Source of the DNA: Bettongia penicillata ogilbyi | Taxonomy: Eukaryota; Chordata; Mammalia; Diprotodontia; Potoroidae | DNA: 64,000 bases | Assembly: GCA_023548195.1 (NCBI GenBank) | Contig: JAJHZJ010000252.1 | Span: forward strand, 4,042,841 to 4,106,840 | Reading direction: 5' to 3' | Shown: in pieces, positions 1-11,810 of the stretch | Numbering within the stretch: the first letter of the stretch is position 1 | How the letters are laid out: each line of letters begins with the position of its first letter | The notes under the pieces: generated by a model | Told to the model about the DNA's origin: nothing | Seen by the model: the letters and a program-made list of their open reading frames with translations, nothing else | Database searches by the model: none | Made by a program: the position numbers and the translations under genes

Positions 1-180
1 AACTTTGTTTTACTCAGTATTTTGGGGTCTGAGCACCCCAGACCTCATTATTATGGTTCCCAGATCTACCTCAGTTTATGGCACCCTGACCTCAGCAGTA
101 GTTTTTCCTAAACACCCCATACATCCATATCGTCTATTGACCATTGATAGCAGCTTCTTTGCTTTTTTTCCTCTTATTTT

Positions 181-530
181 TAAAAATAGCATTATATTTT
201 CCCCAATTACATGTTAAAAATAATTTTTAAACATTTTTAAAAAGTTTTGAGTTCCAAATTCTATCCTTCCCTCCTCTCCCCTCCCTTGAGATAGTAAATG
301 TTCTGTTTTAGGTCATACATGGGTAATCATGTAAAACATTTTCGTGCCAATCATTTTGTATAAAATACTTGAACAAAAAAGGAAATAAAAGGAGGAAGGA
401 AGGAAAGGAAAAAAGGTAGGAAGGAAGATGAAGGAAAAGAAGAAAGAGAAAAATAGCATATTTGGGTCTGTATTCAGACAGACTTGATTTACACATAAAG
501 GATAACACCATAAACAAGTTAGGAGAGCAT
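181..530 (-). mobile_element. L1 3' UTR fragment
   Basis: Read on the minus strand this ends in an A-rich tail and carries the purine-rich block and the 'attcagac' segment seen in the other marsupial-type L1 3' ends of this window (compare 16479-17139 and 29750-30360). It is diverged and 5' truncated. No coding sequence. Confidence 0.55.
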
Positions 531-539
531 GAAATAGTT

Positions 540-840
540 TATCTATCAGATCTATGGATAAAGGAAGAGTTTAGGACCAAACAACGTATAGAGAACATTA
601 CAGAATGTAATTATTAAATTAAAGTTTTTGCATTAACAAAACCAATGCAACCAAAATTAAAAGCAAAGTGGAAAACTAGGGAAAATTTTTTGCCGTAAGT
701 ATTTCTGATTAAAGTCCTCATTTCTCAAAACTGAATCAAATTTGGAAAAATACAAATCATTCTCCAACTGGTAAATAGTCAAAAGATATGAACAGGCAGT
801 TTTCAAAGTAGTTTCTTTGACTGGCAACATTAACAGAGGT
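540..840 (+). mobile_element. L1 ORF2 C-terminal fragment
   Basis: Translation with frameshifts resembles the part of L1 ORF2p following the reverse transcriptase (a 'KVFALTK' segment, then a segment ending in 'FLP', then text like 'LISQN'). Stops and frameshifts are frequent; this is an old dead fragment. Confidence 0.45.
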
Positions 841-1182
841 GAGTCTTGGGCGGGAAGGGGGGTGGGGAGTTGACCTAGTCCTCTTTCTCTGGGTCCTTCT
901 CTTCATGTGACTTCTTCCTGATAGATGGTGTATGGTGACAGATAATGCTGAAAGGATCTTGGACCCTCTCCCTTTGTGGCCGGCATATGACCCTGTGAAT
1001 ATGGATCTCGATTCTTTTCTGTGAGTTTTTGTTCTTTCTTCTTTTAGGTGAAGGAATGAGGAGTCTCACAAGGTCTTTGTGAGTTTTAAAATAGGAAAAT
1101 GCGCCTTTTGGGAGTCCAGAAGTCAAGTCCATGATAGGTTTTTGCAGTCAGCTTAGAAAGACCTTTGGAACCCAGCCTAATT

Positions 1183-1422
1183 ATTGTTTTTTTCCTTCAG
1201 TCATGTCCAACTCTTTATCACCCCATTTGGGGTTTTCTTGGCAAGGATACTGGCAGGGTTTGCCATTTTTCCCCCTCCAGCTCATTTTACAGTGAGGAAA
1301 CTGAGGCAAACAGGGTTAAGTGACTTGCCTTGGTCACACAGCTAGTAAGTGTCTGAAATCAAATTTGAACTCAGGTCCTCTTGACTCCAGGCCCAGCACT
1401 CAACTGTACCACCTAGTTGTCC
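1183..1422 (-). mobile_element. CORE-SINE with BovB/RTE-like 3' tail
   Basis: On the minus strand the order is tRNA-like head, the conserved core (cattttacag / gaggaaactgaggcaaa in plus reading), then a tail whose plus-strand reading 'gtcatgtccaactcttt' mirrors the BovB/RTE 3' end. Essentially full length. Presumably mobilised by RTE machinery because of the shared tail (inference). Confidence 0.85.
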
Positions 1423-1439
1423 AGTCCAGTGGTAGCTGA

Positions 1440-1865
1440 GACAAAGATTAATTCAGCGATGGTGTTACATTTGGACGTGAATTGCCATAAGTATGAGTCC
1501 ACTCTCCCCAAAGACCAAGGTGGTATAAGGGGAAAGTATACCTCTGAAGAACTGGAGGGAAAATTTGGAATTTTTGTTTTCGCATGTCTTTTTTAAAAGC
1601 CTTTGTAAAAGTTAATCAATGTTAATTGATTAAATGGTCCCGAGGAGTAATCATTGATTGGCAGCTAAGGCAAAGGGAGAATATACACAACCAGAATGCA
1701 CGCTCAAGTCATGATTATTATGTAAAAGATACCCCAACCCTTCCAGGACATCCCTAGAACACTGACTAAAAGTCTCCTTCTGGGATAGTGAGCCCAGAGA
1801 ATACCAACCACATGATGACAGAGTTGGGGAAGGAGAGACCATCAGATGATAAACTTATAGTCTAT
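1440..1865. other. Unassigned, LTR-like
   Basis: No coding sequence found. The stretch with 'gttaattgattaaatgg' and a long non-coding, moderately AT-rich body reads like an old LTR, but I could find no matching pair, TG/CA ends or duplication. Confidence 0.25.
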
Positions 1866-2395
1866 CCCAGTTGGACAGATCAGAAAAGGTTTCATGGAAG
1901 AGACAGAAGGAGCTGCTTCTGAAAGGATGGGTAAGATTTCAATAGGTGGCAATGTGGTCAGAGAAACGGAAGAAGTGGACCAGTGAACTATGTGATTAAA
2001 GCCATAGATCTGAGAAAGCATGAGAAAAATTCAGGGAATGTTGACCCATCCAATTTGCCTGGAGGGTAAAAGTCTAAAATGTCATGTTAGAATCAGGTCT
2101 CAAGGGGCTTAAGAAACAGGCTAAGAAGTTTGGCGGGCAATGAAGACTTTTCCTTTTTTGTTGTTTTGTAGAATGACTTTGCTATCTGACTTGTACATTA
2201 TATTTCTAAACCTTGCAATTGTGTGAAGGATGGATTGAGAGAGGAGACTGAAGACAGGAAGACATCAGGATGTTGTATCAAAAAATCAGATGAAAGGCAG
2301 CAAGTGCCAGGACTATGGTGATGGCAATGGGGATAGAAAAGGGAGGATAGATGCACGAGATAACTGAGGAGAAACAATTGATCGGACTTGAGAAA
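1866..2395 (-). mobile_element. L2 LINE, antisense
   Basis: The plus strand here reads as the reverse of the L2 3' ORF/UTR: segments such as 'tgtgaaggatggattgag' and 'ccaggactatggtgatgg' are the complement of the L2 C-terminal region. Diverged, no open frame. Confidence 0.6.
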
Positions 2396-2397
2396 CA

Positions 2398-2580
2398 GTG
2401 TGCCATAGTAGGTAAAGTATTAGGCTTTCAAAGGTCTACATTCATATACTGACCCAAACTCATGCAAATTATTGGACAATGGATAAGTTCCTTAACTTCT
2501 ATCATCTGTAAAATGTGGATAATAATAGCAAATATATCACCAAGATGTTATATAGATAAAAAGCTAATTGATATAAATTG
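2398..2580 (+). mobile_element. MIR-class SINE
   Basis: Contains the degraded MIR core ('tcatctgtaaaatgtgg') followed by the 'aataatagca...' tail and the 'gatgttatatagataaa' 3' part typical of MIR. Confidence 0.6.
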
Positions 2581-3320
2581 CTCCTATTCAACCTAGACCT
2601 CTTTTCTGTGGTTGAACCCTTTTCTTCATTCTTCATGTGGCTTCTTCCTGTCTGAAGCTATCTGGTGAGTTAATGTAGGGAAAGTATTTTGCTAAAGCTG
2701 AAAGAATTGTGTACATTTAGGCCATCTTTATAGTTGGCAACTGATAGATTTGATGATGAAGTAGGCTGGTACAGGAAGCAGTTGGGGAGAAGTAAGAATA
2801 TGCCTGCATTATGAAGCTTGGGTATCTGGAACGTTGATATCACAGGTGAAAATAGGAGGGGTTTTAGGGAGGGTTTTGAAGGGAGGGGCCAGTAGCTGGG
2901 GTGACTAGAGATAGTACTCCTGGAACCGTGAGAATGGGATTAAGGGTGGGAAGTAGCTGCAGGCTACCTGGAAATAAAAGAGAAAGGAGGGCTAGGCTAG
3001 GATAAGGGTAACAGACTTGGGTATAGAGATAATGGAAGTCTTATGGCCTCAGGGGAATAGGAACGCCAGATCTAGTGAAGAATCGTGGAGACTTCTAGGG
3101 CCTATGTACCACAACAGTTCTGTCTTTTCTCTTTCTATTGGCCTATCCCTCCCAACATGCAGTTCCTGTCCCATTTCGTTTTTTCTCTTACTTCCAGCAG
3201 AGATGACTAACAAAGCTCTTTTTCTGGACTTTAACACTTTTTATCAGCTTCAATGTGTCCTGAACTTTAGCCTCTTGTGTCTTTAGTTTACCTTTTATAT
3301 TTTCACTAGCATTCTCCTTC
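2581..3320. other. Unassigned; possible L2 antisense around 2800-2890
   Basis: No gene or clean repeat. The G-rich part near 2810-2890 has a weak resemblance to antisense L2. The open frame at 3017-3286 has no recognisable domain and I treat it as chance. Confidence 0.3.
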
Positions 3321-3329
3321 CTGTTAAAA

Positions 3330-3515
3330 GGACCAAGGTTTCCCCTTGCATCCTGAGCCATCAACAGTTGTCCTGATGAATATCAGGCCAATGGACCCAG
3401 ATGACTCTGGAGGAGAAAGTGATTCTGCTGATTTTGCCCAGTCCTCCCTCACTCAAATCAAAGTCAATTGCAAGTCATGTCATGCTCCTCCATGTCATGG
3501 TCAGTCCATGTTATG
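3330..3515 (+). mobile_element. SINE 3' tail, second tail type
   Basis: Matches the tail of the complete SINE at 42690-42992: '...gatgaatatc', 'gacccagatg', 'ggaggagaaagtga', 'tccctcactcaaatcaaagt', 'caagtcatgtcat'. The tRNA head is missing. An open frame at 3346-3594 runs through this tail and is not a gene. Confidence 0.7.
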
Positions 3516-3599
3516 GACTGAAGCTAGATTTGAATTCAATCTTCCTAACTCTGGACTGACTGATCTATCTTCTGTGTCATCAGCAGGTATCTGACTTGC

Positions 3600-4320
3600 C
3601 ACTTTCCCTCCTCCCTCTCCATTTTCAATTAAAACCCTATAAATTAGATTCTTATCTCTCCAAGATAATATGTAACAGTATACTTATAATATACATTTCC
3701 AGCCCCAATTAGGTATACTCTATCACTCTCTATTATTGCTCTTTTAAGCTGTGATCCAAAATGCAAACTCAACTGTAGCAAGGGGAGCCGTGATCAATTG
3801 AGTCCTCTGGTATGATTGATTCAAGGAGAAAGAATGTAAAGGGAAAGTAACAGAAACAATGAGGTGTAAGAGTATACCCCATCAGTCTTTGAGTGGCCTA
3901 TTCATACCCTGCCCAGAGTCTCTTCAATCAACCATGACACTGTTATTTATCTAATAAGCAAGCAGTCCCCACTTAAGTTACATTTTAGAAAGCCAGCTAT
4001 GGAGGATGAACCCAGTTCTTGAAAAAGCTCTTGAAGATTCACTTTTCACCTTTCCCTGTATTCCTTTTAATGAGCATGAGAAAAGAGACTTCTCCTTCCC
4101 TTCGTCTACCTCAGCCACCATCAGTAATGGTAAAGCAGTGAAAGCATATTCTGGCATTCAGTGGAATGGAGTTCAACTATAGAGTTGTCTAGTCAGAAAG
4201 AGAAATTGAGAATCCAGTGCCTTCAGCTTGAATTCTTTTCTGGACTGGCAGGTCCCATAGTCAAGACTTTTGCTTGTCTCTGAGTTTAAAGTGAAAATAG
4301 GAATATTTCATCTATCACCT
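3600..4320. other. Unassigned, apparently single-copy
   Basis: I see no repeat signature, coding region or RNA gene in this interval. Confidence 0.4.
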
Positions 4321-4324
4321 CCTG

Positions 4325-6975
4325 AAACTCCAAACTAAAAACATCCAGAAGTGTAACAGAAAAATCCCAAAGTTTCCATGTCAAAGAAAAATATATAACA
4401 AGCTAAAAACATCCAGAAATGTCACAGTCAAATTTCAAAGCTCCCATGTCAAAGCAAAAATATGACAAGCCCTCAGAACAAACAAATTCAAGTACCCATG
4501 AGTCATAGTCAAGATCACAGAAGACTTAGCAGAAACTACTACAAAAGAGTTATATTCTATATACTACATTCCAAGAGGCAAACAATGAAAGTTTAAGACT
4601 AAGAATTACTGTGAAAAACTGAGTAAAACTTGACAATGGAAAAAAAACATCTTTAATAAAATAGAAGACTTTCAAAAATTCCTGATGAAAAGAATAGAGT
4701 TAGATAGAAACTTGGAGATAGAAAGATGAGAGAAAGCTAGAAAAGTAAACACATTTAAAAAATTAGAATATAAAGTATTTATATATATATTTATATTATA
4801 TATATTATATTTATATATTTAAATTATATTATAATAGGAGAAGTAGAGAAAAGTATCCTTTAAGAATTTTAATGTCTTTAAGGGTCTCAGAGGGAATTAA
4901 ATGAGCTAAACATAAGACCTTGAATGATTTTGTTGTACTTTTCTGGCTTTAAAAGAGTAAAAAAAAACACAAGAAATGAAGAATAAGGCATACGAGCTTA
5001 CTATTTCACATGAATGAGGTGAGGGAGAAGAATAAATACACATATGAACAAGGGAGTGAGGAGACATTAATAGTCACAGTCTTGTCTGAAAAGGATAAGG
5101 GTGGAATACACACACACACACAAATTTTGATGTAGAAAATGTATTACAATCAAAAGGGAAACAAACTGGGACAGAGAAGGGGGTGTATCATAGAGAGAAT
5201 AAATTCAGGAGGGGTTAAATCACAAGAAAATAACTTTCAACTACAGATGTTTGATCAGAAGGGACAGAGAAAACATAAGTAGCAAAGATCAGAGTCCAGA
5301 TTAGCAAAAAAAGAGGGAAAGACAATAGCATTAGACCAATTGAACAACAGATTATGAGTGCTTACATTTTTTCCCCCTAACTCTTTTGTCTTTGTAATAA
5401 TGAATGGAACAAGGGCAAAGAGAAAAAATAAAACATTATGATAGTGGGAAATATAAAATTAACAATAAAACAGTGAATATAAATGGAATTAATTCACCCA
5501 TAAAACAGAAGAGAATAGCAGAAAAGATTAAATCTAGAAACAAACAATATGTTTTTTAAAAAGAAACACAGATGGAACATAAAGATTCATCAAGAGTCAA
5601 ACTGAAAGGTTGGAGAAGAATTTATGTTGCTTCAGGAGCTTTTTTTTTTAAGATCAGAGAGAGCAATCATGATATCAGACAAGTAAAAAATGATCATGGT
5701 TCAAAGATTCAAGAAGGGAAATCATGTTATACTTAAGGATGCCATCAATCATGATATGATATGAATATTTAATATATATGTACTCATTTGTATCACACAC
5801 AAGTTCTTGAAGAAAGGTTTAGTCAAATTATAGGTAGTAATAGACAGAAAACTATAATAGTTGGAGATTTTAATTTGCCTATTTCAGATCTAGAAAAATC
5901 TAATAAAGCAAAAAATTAAGGACTTAAATAGAATTTTAGAAGATTTAAATATGATAGACTTTTGTGAATTATTGAACATGAATCAAAAGGAATATACACA
6001 GGTATGTGCATGTGTGTATCCCTCCACTGTATGATATGGGTGCAGAAACTATATGTTAGAATATTTTAAAAAATCATTAAATGACCATAAATACTCAGAA
6101 GAGTAGAAATATTGAACACATTTATTAAGGGTCACAAGATAACAAAAAATAATATATATATATATAATCAATAAAGTGTGCTTGAAAGAATCCAAACTTA
6201 AATGGAGACCAAATAATTTAACACTGATGATTTGGTTGATCAAAAAACAAATCATAAAAAATAATAGGTAATTTCATTTAAAAATTAGAAAACATATTAA
6301 AACTTTTGGAATGCAGCCAAAACAAGCATTGGGGAACATTTACAAATAATTGGAGAGAAATTAATTATCCATAGTCAGACTGTACTGATACAATAAAATG
6401 ATAATACTACTTAAATTAACTATAGATTCAGAGCCATACCAATCAAACTACCAAAAGACTCTTTATGGATCAAGAACTAGTAATAACAAAATTCATCTGG
6501 AGATGCAAAAGGTCAAGAATCTCAAGGGAAATGATGGAAAATAGGAGCTTTAGTAGTGCCGGATTTTAAACCATAATATAAAGGGGTAATCATCTAAAAT
6601 ATTTGGTAGTGGTTACATAACACAAATACCAATAAGTGAAACAGATTGGATACACAAAAGTTATATGTAATTGAACATTGTTTATTGTTCAGTGTGCCGA
6701 ATACCAAAGATTCCAACTCTACTCCGACTTGTGGGAAATATGGAAAGCAATAGGGCAGAAATTAGGGTTTGACCAACATCTCATACTGTATAAGTCCCAA
6801 ATGGATGCATAAGTTAGACATGAAAGGTCATATCATAAATTAATAAAGAAGAGAGATATTTCCTGTTATTATGGAAAGGGAGAAAATTTCTGACCAAATA
6901 AGGGAATGATAAAGAGGAACTCATTTGGTGAATTTGATTATACAAAATGTAAAGGTTTTTGCAGATGCAGATATA
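4325..6975 (+). mobile_element. Decayed L1: ORF1 end, spacer, ORF2 pieces
   Basis: Pieces appear in L1 order. About 4500-4740 matches the ORF1 C-terminal part (segments like 'IEDFQKFLMKRIEL'). Then comes a ~700-bp non-coding inter-ORF spacer (4745-5450). At 5460-6010 an apurinic-type endonuclease remnant is readable: 'INGINSP', 'GWRRIYVAS', and 'VGDFNLPISDL' near 5857-5890, which corresponds to the GDFN catalytic-region motif of L1 endonuclease. From about 6380 to 6975 are C-terminal ORF2 segments. Most of the reverse transcriptase is missing, so an internal deletion lies around 6250-6380. Many stops and frameshifts; inactive. Confidence 0.75.
4335..4469 (+). repeat. Two-copy ~68-bp tandem duplication
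   Basis: Units at 4335-4402 and 4403-4469 both begin 'ctaaaaacatccagaa' and end 'tga/taacaag', with about a dozen mismatches and a one-base length difference. It lies just upstream of or within the ORF1 remnant. Confidence 0.85.
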
Positions 6976-7301
6976 GTTGTACATTTGTACACAAACTTGA
7001 TTTGCTTTTTTCCATTAGTGAGAGTGGGAATACTCCTCTATAAAACCTAGTTTGGAGACACATTTGTAGAGAAATCCCTGTGCCTGGGGTACCTCACAAT
7101 TTTGGATCTTACAGGCTTTTAGGTCCTTGGGCCCCTTTGGGAACAATATGCAGACTACAGCCCTTCATTTTTGCTGGCTGTTCCTCCTGCTAGATAAAGC
7201 TATCCCTCTGACTTTTGAACTAATAACAAACTCTTTTCACCCAGAAGAACCCATGACTAGGTCCTGATAGTATACATAACATTCCCTAAAGTTGTAGGAA
7301 G

Positions 7302-7428
7302 TGCAGGTAGGTGGTGCCATAGTGCATAGAGTGCCAGGCCTGGTGTCAGAAAGACCTGAGTTCAAATCCTACCTTAGGCACTTACTAGCTGAGTGACCCT
7401 GGGCAAGTCACTTAACCTTGTTTGCCCC
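7302..7428 (+). mobile_element. CORE-SINE head, 3' truncated
   Basis: tRNA-like head ('ggtaggtggtgcc', 'gagttcaaatcct') and 'gtgaccctgggcaagtcac' are present, then the element stops where an opposite-strand SINE begins. Confidence 0.8.
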
Positions 7429-7431
7429 CAT

Positions 7432-7670
7432 TTGTTGCTGTTCAGTCATTTCAGTCATGTCTGAATCTCTGTGACCGCTCTTGGGTTTTTCTTGGCAGAG
7501 ATACTGGAGTGGTTTGCCATTTCCTTGTCCAGATCATTTTATAGATGAGAAACTGAGTCAAACAGGGTTAAATGACTTGCTCAGAGTCACAAAGCTACTA
7601 AGTATCTGAGGCCAGATTCAAACTCATGAATCTAAGTCTTCCTGACTTCATCCCTGGTAATCCACTATTC
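7432..7670 (-). mobile_element. CORE-SINE with BovB/RTE-like tail
   Basis: Near full-length on the minus strand. It abuts the plus-strand SINE at 7302-7428, giving an inverted pair that could fold back on itself in a transcript. Confidence 0.8.
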
Positions 7671-7679
7671 CATAAAAAG

Positions 7680-8200
7680 GTCTTTACAAATATATTCAGA
7701 AAAAAGAGAAACTATGTTGACTTGAGAACTTGAAAAGTGAACCAGTGGATTCATTCAGAGTCTCTCTGTGGGGCTATTCTAGAAGAAAAACTTAACAAAT
7801 CATGAACCATCCAATATTCCCTTTCCAATAGAAAAAAAGCTGAGAAAACAGACACCAATGATAACATTTCTAATTTCCATGAATTACAAAGACTGGCATA
7901 GCATGTAAATTTCTATACTTCCAAAATATGGGCCTCTTAACCTTTGCCCATATAAGAACTAAATTGTGAGTTATTTAATTGTAAAAGCCCCAAGAGTTTC
8001 TTACAGTCTAGGATCTTGTAGGTATTTTGAATATGAATGAAAAAGGTTGAGAGGGCACACCACACAGAATACTATTCTGAGAGTTAAAAACAGAAAAATA
8101 ATTCATGTTTTCCCTTTACACTTTAAAATTTATAAATGCTTTCTAACTTACAATTACCTAATGTAAAAGAATATATCACAGCTACTGGTAGTGGAATTGT
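7680..8200. other. Unassigned
   Basis: AT-rich sequence without a repeat or coding signature that I can name. Confidence 0.4.
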
Positions 8201-8202
8201 GC

Positions 8203-8345
8203 CAAGTTATGAGTCACTTGTATAAACTGGAGAAAGTACCTCACTTTCCTCATCTGTACAATGAACTGGAGAAGGAAGTGGCAAACCACTCCATGGTCTT
8301 TGCCAAGAAAACCCCAAATGGGGTCAGACATGAGTGAAAAATAGG
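8203..8345 (+). mobile_element. CORE-SINE 3' half with BovB/RTE-like tail
   Basis: 'cctcatctgtacaatgaac', 'ggcaaaccactcca' and 'gccaagaaaaccccaaatgg' are the core and tail of this family; the head is lost. Confidence 0.8.
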
Positions 8346-8366
8346 GATAGTAGCACCTACCTCACA

Positions 8367-8610
8367 AGGTAGTCTAGTGGCCTAGTAGAGTGGTAGTCCT
8401 GGAGCCAAGAGGACCTGAGTTCAAATGTGACCTCCAACATTTGCTAACTGATCTTGAGCTAATATGACCTTGAGCAAGTCACTTAACCCTGTTTGCCTTA
8501 GTTTCCTCATCTGTAAAATAAACTGGAGAAGGAAATGGTAAACTATACCAGTATCTTACCAAGAAAACTCCAGATGGGGCCATGAGAATCAGACACAGAA
8601 TTTTTAAGTT
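8367..8610 (+). mobile_element. CORE-SINE with BovB/RTE-like tail
   Basis: Head to tail is present, from 'tagtctagtggc' through 'gcaagtcacttaaccc' to the tail 'gccatgagaatcagacaca'. Directly follows another copy in the same orientation. Confidence 0.8.
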
Positions 8611-8918
8611 CTTCAGCAAGGGGTTCAGTTTTGTCCAATCAACTCCAAGCTTCTCCTAAAAAAGCACTTCACAGTAAGGCAGAAAAAGAGTCTGACTTTC
8701 TTCCTCTATAGCTCCCACTCAGACCTGAGAGTACAAGACAATTATCCAAGGACCTTTGAGAAATTCTTTCTCTGGAATCAGAGGGTATTAGAAAGCACTA
8801 AGCCTAAGCAGGATTTAGTTCTTGCTCGAAAACCAAGCCTTAAACTCAATTCACTCTGGAGCTTATAGATTGGACAACAGGTCCCCACTCACCTAGCACA
8901 GAGTGAATGTAAATACTA
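8611..8918. other. Unassigned
   Basis: No recognisable repeat, gene or regulatory signature. Confidence 0.35.
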
Positions 8919-9270
8919 AATAGTAATTGTTTCTCTTTTACCCAGGAATCCTAAGGGTCTTCCCAGTTTGACTTTTTTTTTTAAGGGGCCATCCCTTGAG
9001 CACCTTGAAAACTATTCATTGAATGGGTACATCTCACTCAAAGTGAGAATGTGATAAGACCTTAGCCTGAAAGGGGCAGGGTCTCCCATTGCATCCTGGG
9101 CCATCCTCAGTCATCCTGAAGAATATCAGGCCATGGGACCAGATGGCACTGTATTGGAAAGTGAGACTGGTGACCTGGCACAACCCTCCCTTACTCAAAT
9201 CAAAGTCATCTGCAAGTCATGTTATCATCTTGACATCATGGTTCTCTTTGAGAACAAAGGACAAACATGT
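8919..9270 (+). mobile_element. Longer retroposon ending in the second SINE tail
   Basis: The last 185 bases match the tail of the SINE at 42690-42992. The upstream part ('aatagtaattgtttct', 'ggaatcctaagggtc') recurs near 23775-23815, again upstream of the same tail, so the unit is longer than the tail alone. Open frames at 9089-9457 and 9133-9387 read through it and are not genes. Confidence 0.55.
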
Positions 9271-9735
9271 TTGGTTTGTTTTTTTTTTTTTTCAGATGCT
9301 TCCAGTAGCTACCAGCCTTTACATTCCTGGAACCAAGATTCTCAGTTTTCTATCTTTCTTGTTGGTAGCTACTCTTGCCACAAATGACTATGGTAACCTG
9401 TTTATTTGCTACTGTTATGCTTTATTTGTAGTATACTTTCCAATTTTTTTCTCATGATGTTATACCAGCTTGCTTGGCTGTCTCTGATGTATAGTTAACA
9501 TATTTGTGCCAAAGCCTTAATGCAAATATATGTTTCCCTCAGTTTTTGTCTCCAAGATTTTAGGTAGAAATCCAATTTACTTGGCAAGTTTCACCTCTTT
9601 CTCTTCTTTCTATTCTCTCCTGCTCAGACTTTACACACTTAACTTCTGGGTCTAGGGAGAGAAAGTATTCCCAGAATGATTCTAAGTAGATTGGACTTTA
9701 TCTAGAATGCTAGGTTAAATTCATTTTTACATTTA
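9271..9735. other. Unassigned
   Basis: No repeat or gene signature recognised apart from a short T-rich stretch at the start. Confidence 0.35.
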
Positions 9736-9739
9736 TAGT

Positions 9740-9905
9740 GCCTCATTAAATCTGGAAATGACCCCAGAGAACATCTTATCAAACCATCTGAATATCCAGA
9801 CAGAGAAACTGAGATTTAGAGAAGTCAGAGAGGTCACACTACAAATTAGTATCAGAGCTGATAGTCAAATACAAATCTTTTAACTCCCAAAACACTGCCT
9901 TTAAT
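9740..9905 (-). mobile_element. MIR-class SINE
   Basis: Diverged antisense MIR core ('agagaaactgagatttagagaag') followed by the head end; 'aactcccaaaacactgcc' marks the 5' end. Confidence 0.6.
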
Positions 9906-10164
9906 AAGCAGTCATTTAACTAATTAATTCCACCTTTTCCAACAAAGGGAAAAACAAAGAAATAGAAAAAAGATTTTTATGCTATTTCAGTCATACTAAA
10001 AATAAGACAAATTTTACTCTTAAAGGTCACAACAGATACACCCTTTCCTTACAGAAACGTCAGCAACTATGAGGAAGTAATCAATCAAAAATATTTATTT
10101 AGTACTTACTTATCATAGAGTATTGTGCTACTGAGTTTCTAAAATGGTTTTCCTAAAACATAGG

Positions 10165-10290
10165 AAAGCACCTGAAATACTCCTAAAGCATCTGTCCATG
10201 TCACTCCTTATTCAGTAAACTCCAGTGGTTCCCTGTTATCACCAGAACAAAATAGAAAATCTGCTGCCATTTAAACCTCTTCACAAACTC
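10165..10290 (+). mobile_element. L2 LINE, 5' portion of an interrupted copy
   Basis: 'catgtcactccttattcag' and 'ctccagtggttccctgtt' are L2 ORF C-terminal sequence. The same L2 resumes at 10986 after an inserted L1. Confidence 0.7.
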
Positions 10291-10985
10291 ATCCAATCAT
10301 TCTGGAGAACAATTTGGAACTATGCTCAAAGCTGTGAATATCCTTTAATTCAGCAATACCACTACTAGTTCTGTATTCCAAAGAGGTTTTTTTAAAAAAG
10401 AAGGGGGGAGAACTTATTTGTAGAAAAATATTTATAGCAACTCTTTTTTGTGGTAGCAAAAAATTGGAAATTAAGGGAATGTTCTTCAGTTGGGGAGTGG
10501 CTGAATAAGTTATGGTATATGATTGTTAACAGAATACTACTATGCTATAAGAAATGGCAAGCAGGTCAATTTCAAAAAAAAAAAAAGACTTATATGAACT
10601 GATACAAAGTGAAGGGAGCAGAACCAGAATATTGTACACAGTAACAGCGACATTGTATGAAGAAGAATTGTGAATGACAGCAATTCTCAGTAATACAATG
10701 ATCCAAGAAATCCCAAAGCACTCATGTTAAAAAATGCTCTCCACCTCCAGAGAAAAAACTGATCTTGTCTGAATATAGAACGAAACATACCATTTTTTAC
10801 TTCCTTTCTTTTTAATTTTTTGCACAAAATGACTAATATGGAAATGTTTTACCATTGCACATGCTCAACCTATGTCATCGGATTGCTTATTGTCTCAGAG
10901 AGGGGAATGAGGAGGGATAGAATTTGGAACTTGCATGTTAAATGTTTTTATATGTTATTGGGGAAAAATAAAATATTATTTAAGA
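10291..10985 (+). mobile_element. L1 3' end inserted in L2
   Basis: Translatable ORF2 C-terminus corresponding to the '...EWL..LWYM...EYY' region lies near 10490-10560, followed by the 3' UTR and an A-rich end ('aataaaatattatttaaga'). 5' truncated, old. It splits an L2 whose halves flank it in order. Confidence 0.8.
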
Positions 10986-11440
10986 AAATGAAGGTCTTCC
11001 CAACTGTGCTCCTTTCTATCTTCCAGTCTTCTCATATTTTACTCCTCTTTGTGTATCCTATGATCCAGTAGTACTGGACTTTGTACAGTCCTCCCATACA
11101 CCACTCTACCTCTTGACTGTGCCTTTTTCTGGCTGTACCGTGGCTCTGCCTCCTCATCTCTGCTTGTTGACTTCCCTGGTTTTCTGCAAGACCAAACTCC
11201 AATCTTACCTTGTGCAACAGGCACGATTTGGTCTCTCTCCTCTCCCTCTCTTCCCTATGCCTTCCGCTGCTTAGTTCTATTTATTCTGGATATATCTTAT
11301 ATAGGAATGGTTGTTTACATGTTGCTTCTCCCACTAGACTGTGAGCTTCTTAAGAGGCAGGGACTGTGCTTTTGCCTTTCTTTTTATTCCCAGTATTTAG
11401 CACACTGACTGGCAGAAGTATTTTTAACTGACTCTGCTAT
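10986..11440 (+). mobile_element. L2 LINE 3' end, continuation
   Basis: Continues the L2 from 10165-10290. The 3' UTR signature 'ctcccactagactgtgagct' followed by 'ggcagggactgtgctt' is diagnostic of L2. Open frames on either strand here are not genes. Confidence 0.8.
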
Positions 11441-11477
11441 GAGAGATATGGAATTTATTGCGTGTCTTTCCTATATG

Positions 11478-11810
11478 TTTTATTATTATTGTTAATATTA
11501 TTAACTTATTTGTTTTCAGTTTTCAGCAATCACTTCCATAAGTCTTAGATTTTCTTCCCCTCCTTTTTCCCTTCCTCCCTGGGACGGCATGTAATCTTAT
11601 ATGGGTTCTACACATACATTCTTACTAAACACATTTTCACATTAGTTATGCTGCATAGAAGAAGTAAAATTAAATTAAAATGAATGGGAGAAACCATGAG
11701 AAAAACCCAGACAAAACAAAACATAACACAAGAGAAAGGATTCTGCTTCATTCGGCGTTCCAGTTTCGTAGTTCTTTCTCTTGATGTGGATGACTTTCCT
11801 CTATATAAAG
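11478..11810 (-). mobile_element. L1 3' UTR fragment
   Basis: Minus-strand L1 3' UTR: 'cacttccataagtcttaga', the 'ggcatgtaatc' block and 'tagttctttctcttgatgtg' are shared with 16479-17139. 5' truncated. Confidence 0.75.

Noticed and set aside
7302..7428. tRNA gene
   Set aside because: The tRNA-like head belongs to a SINE; this applies to all tRNA-like heads in the window.
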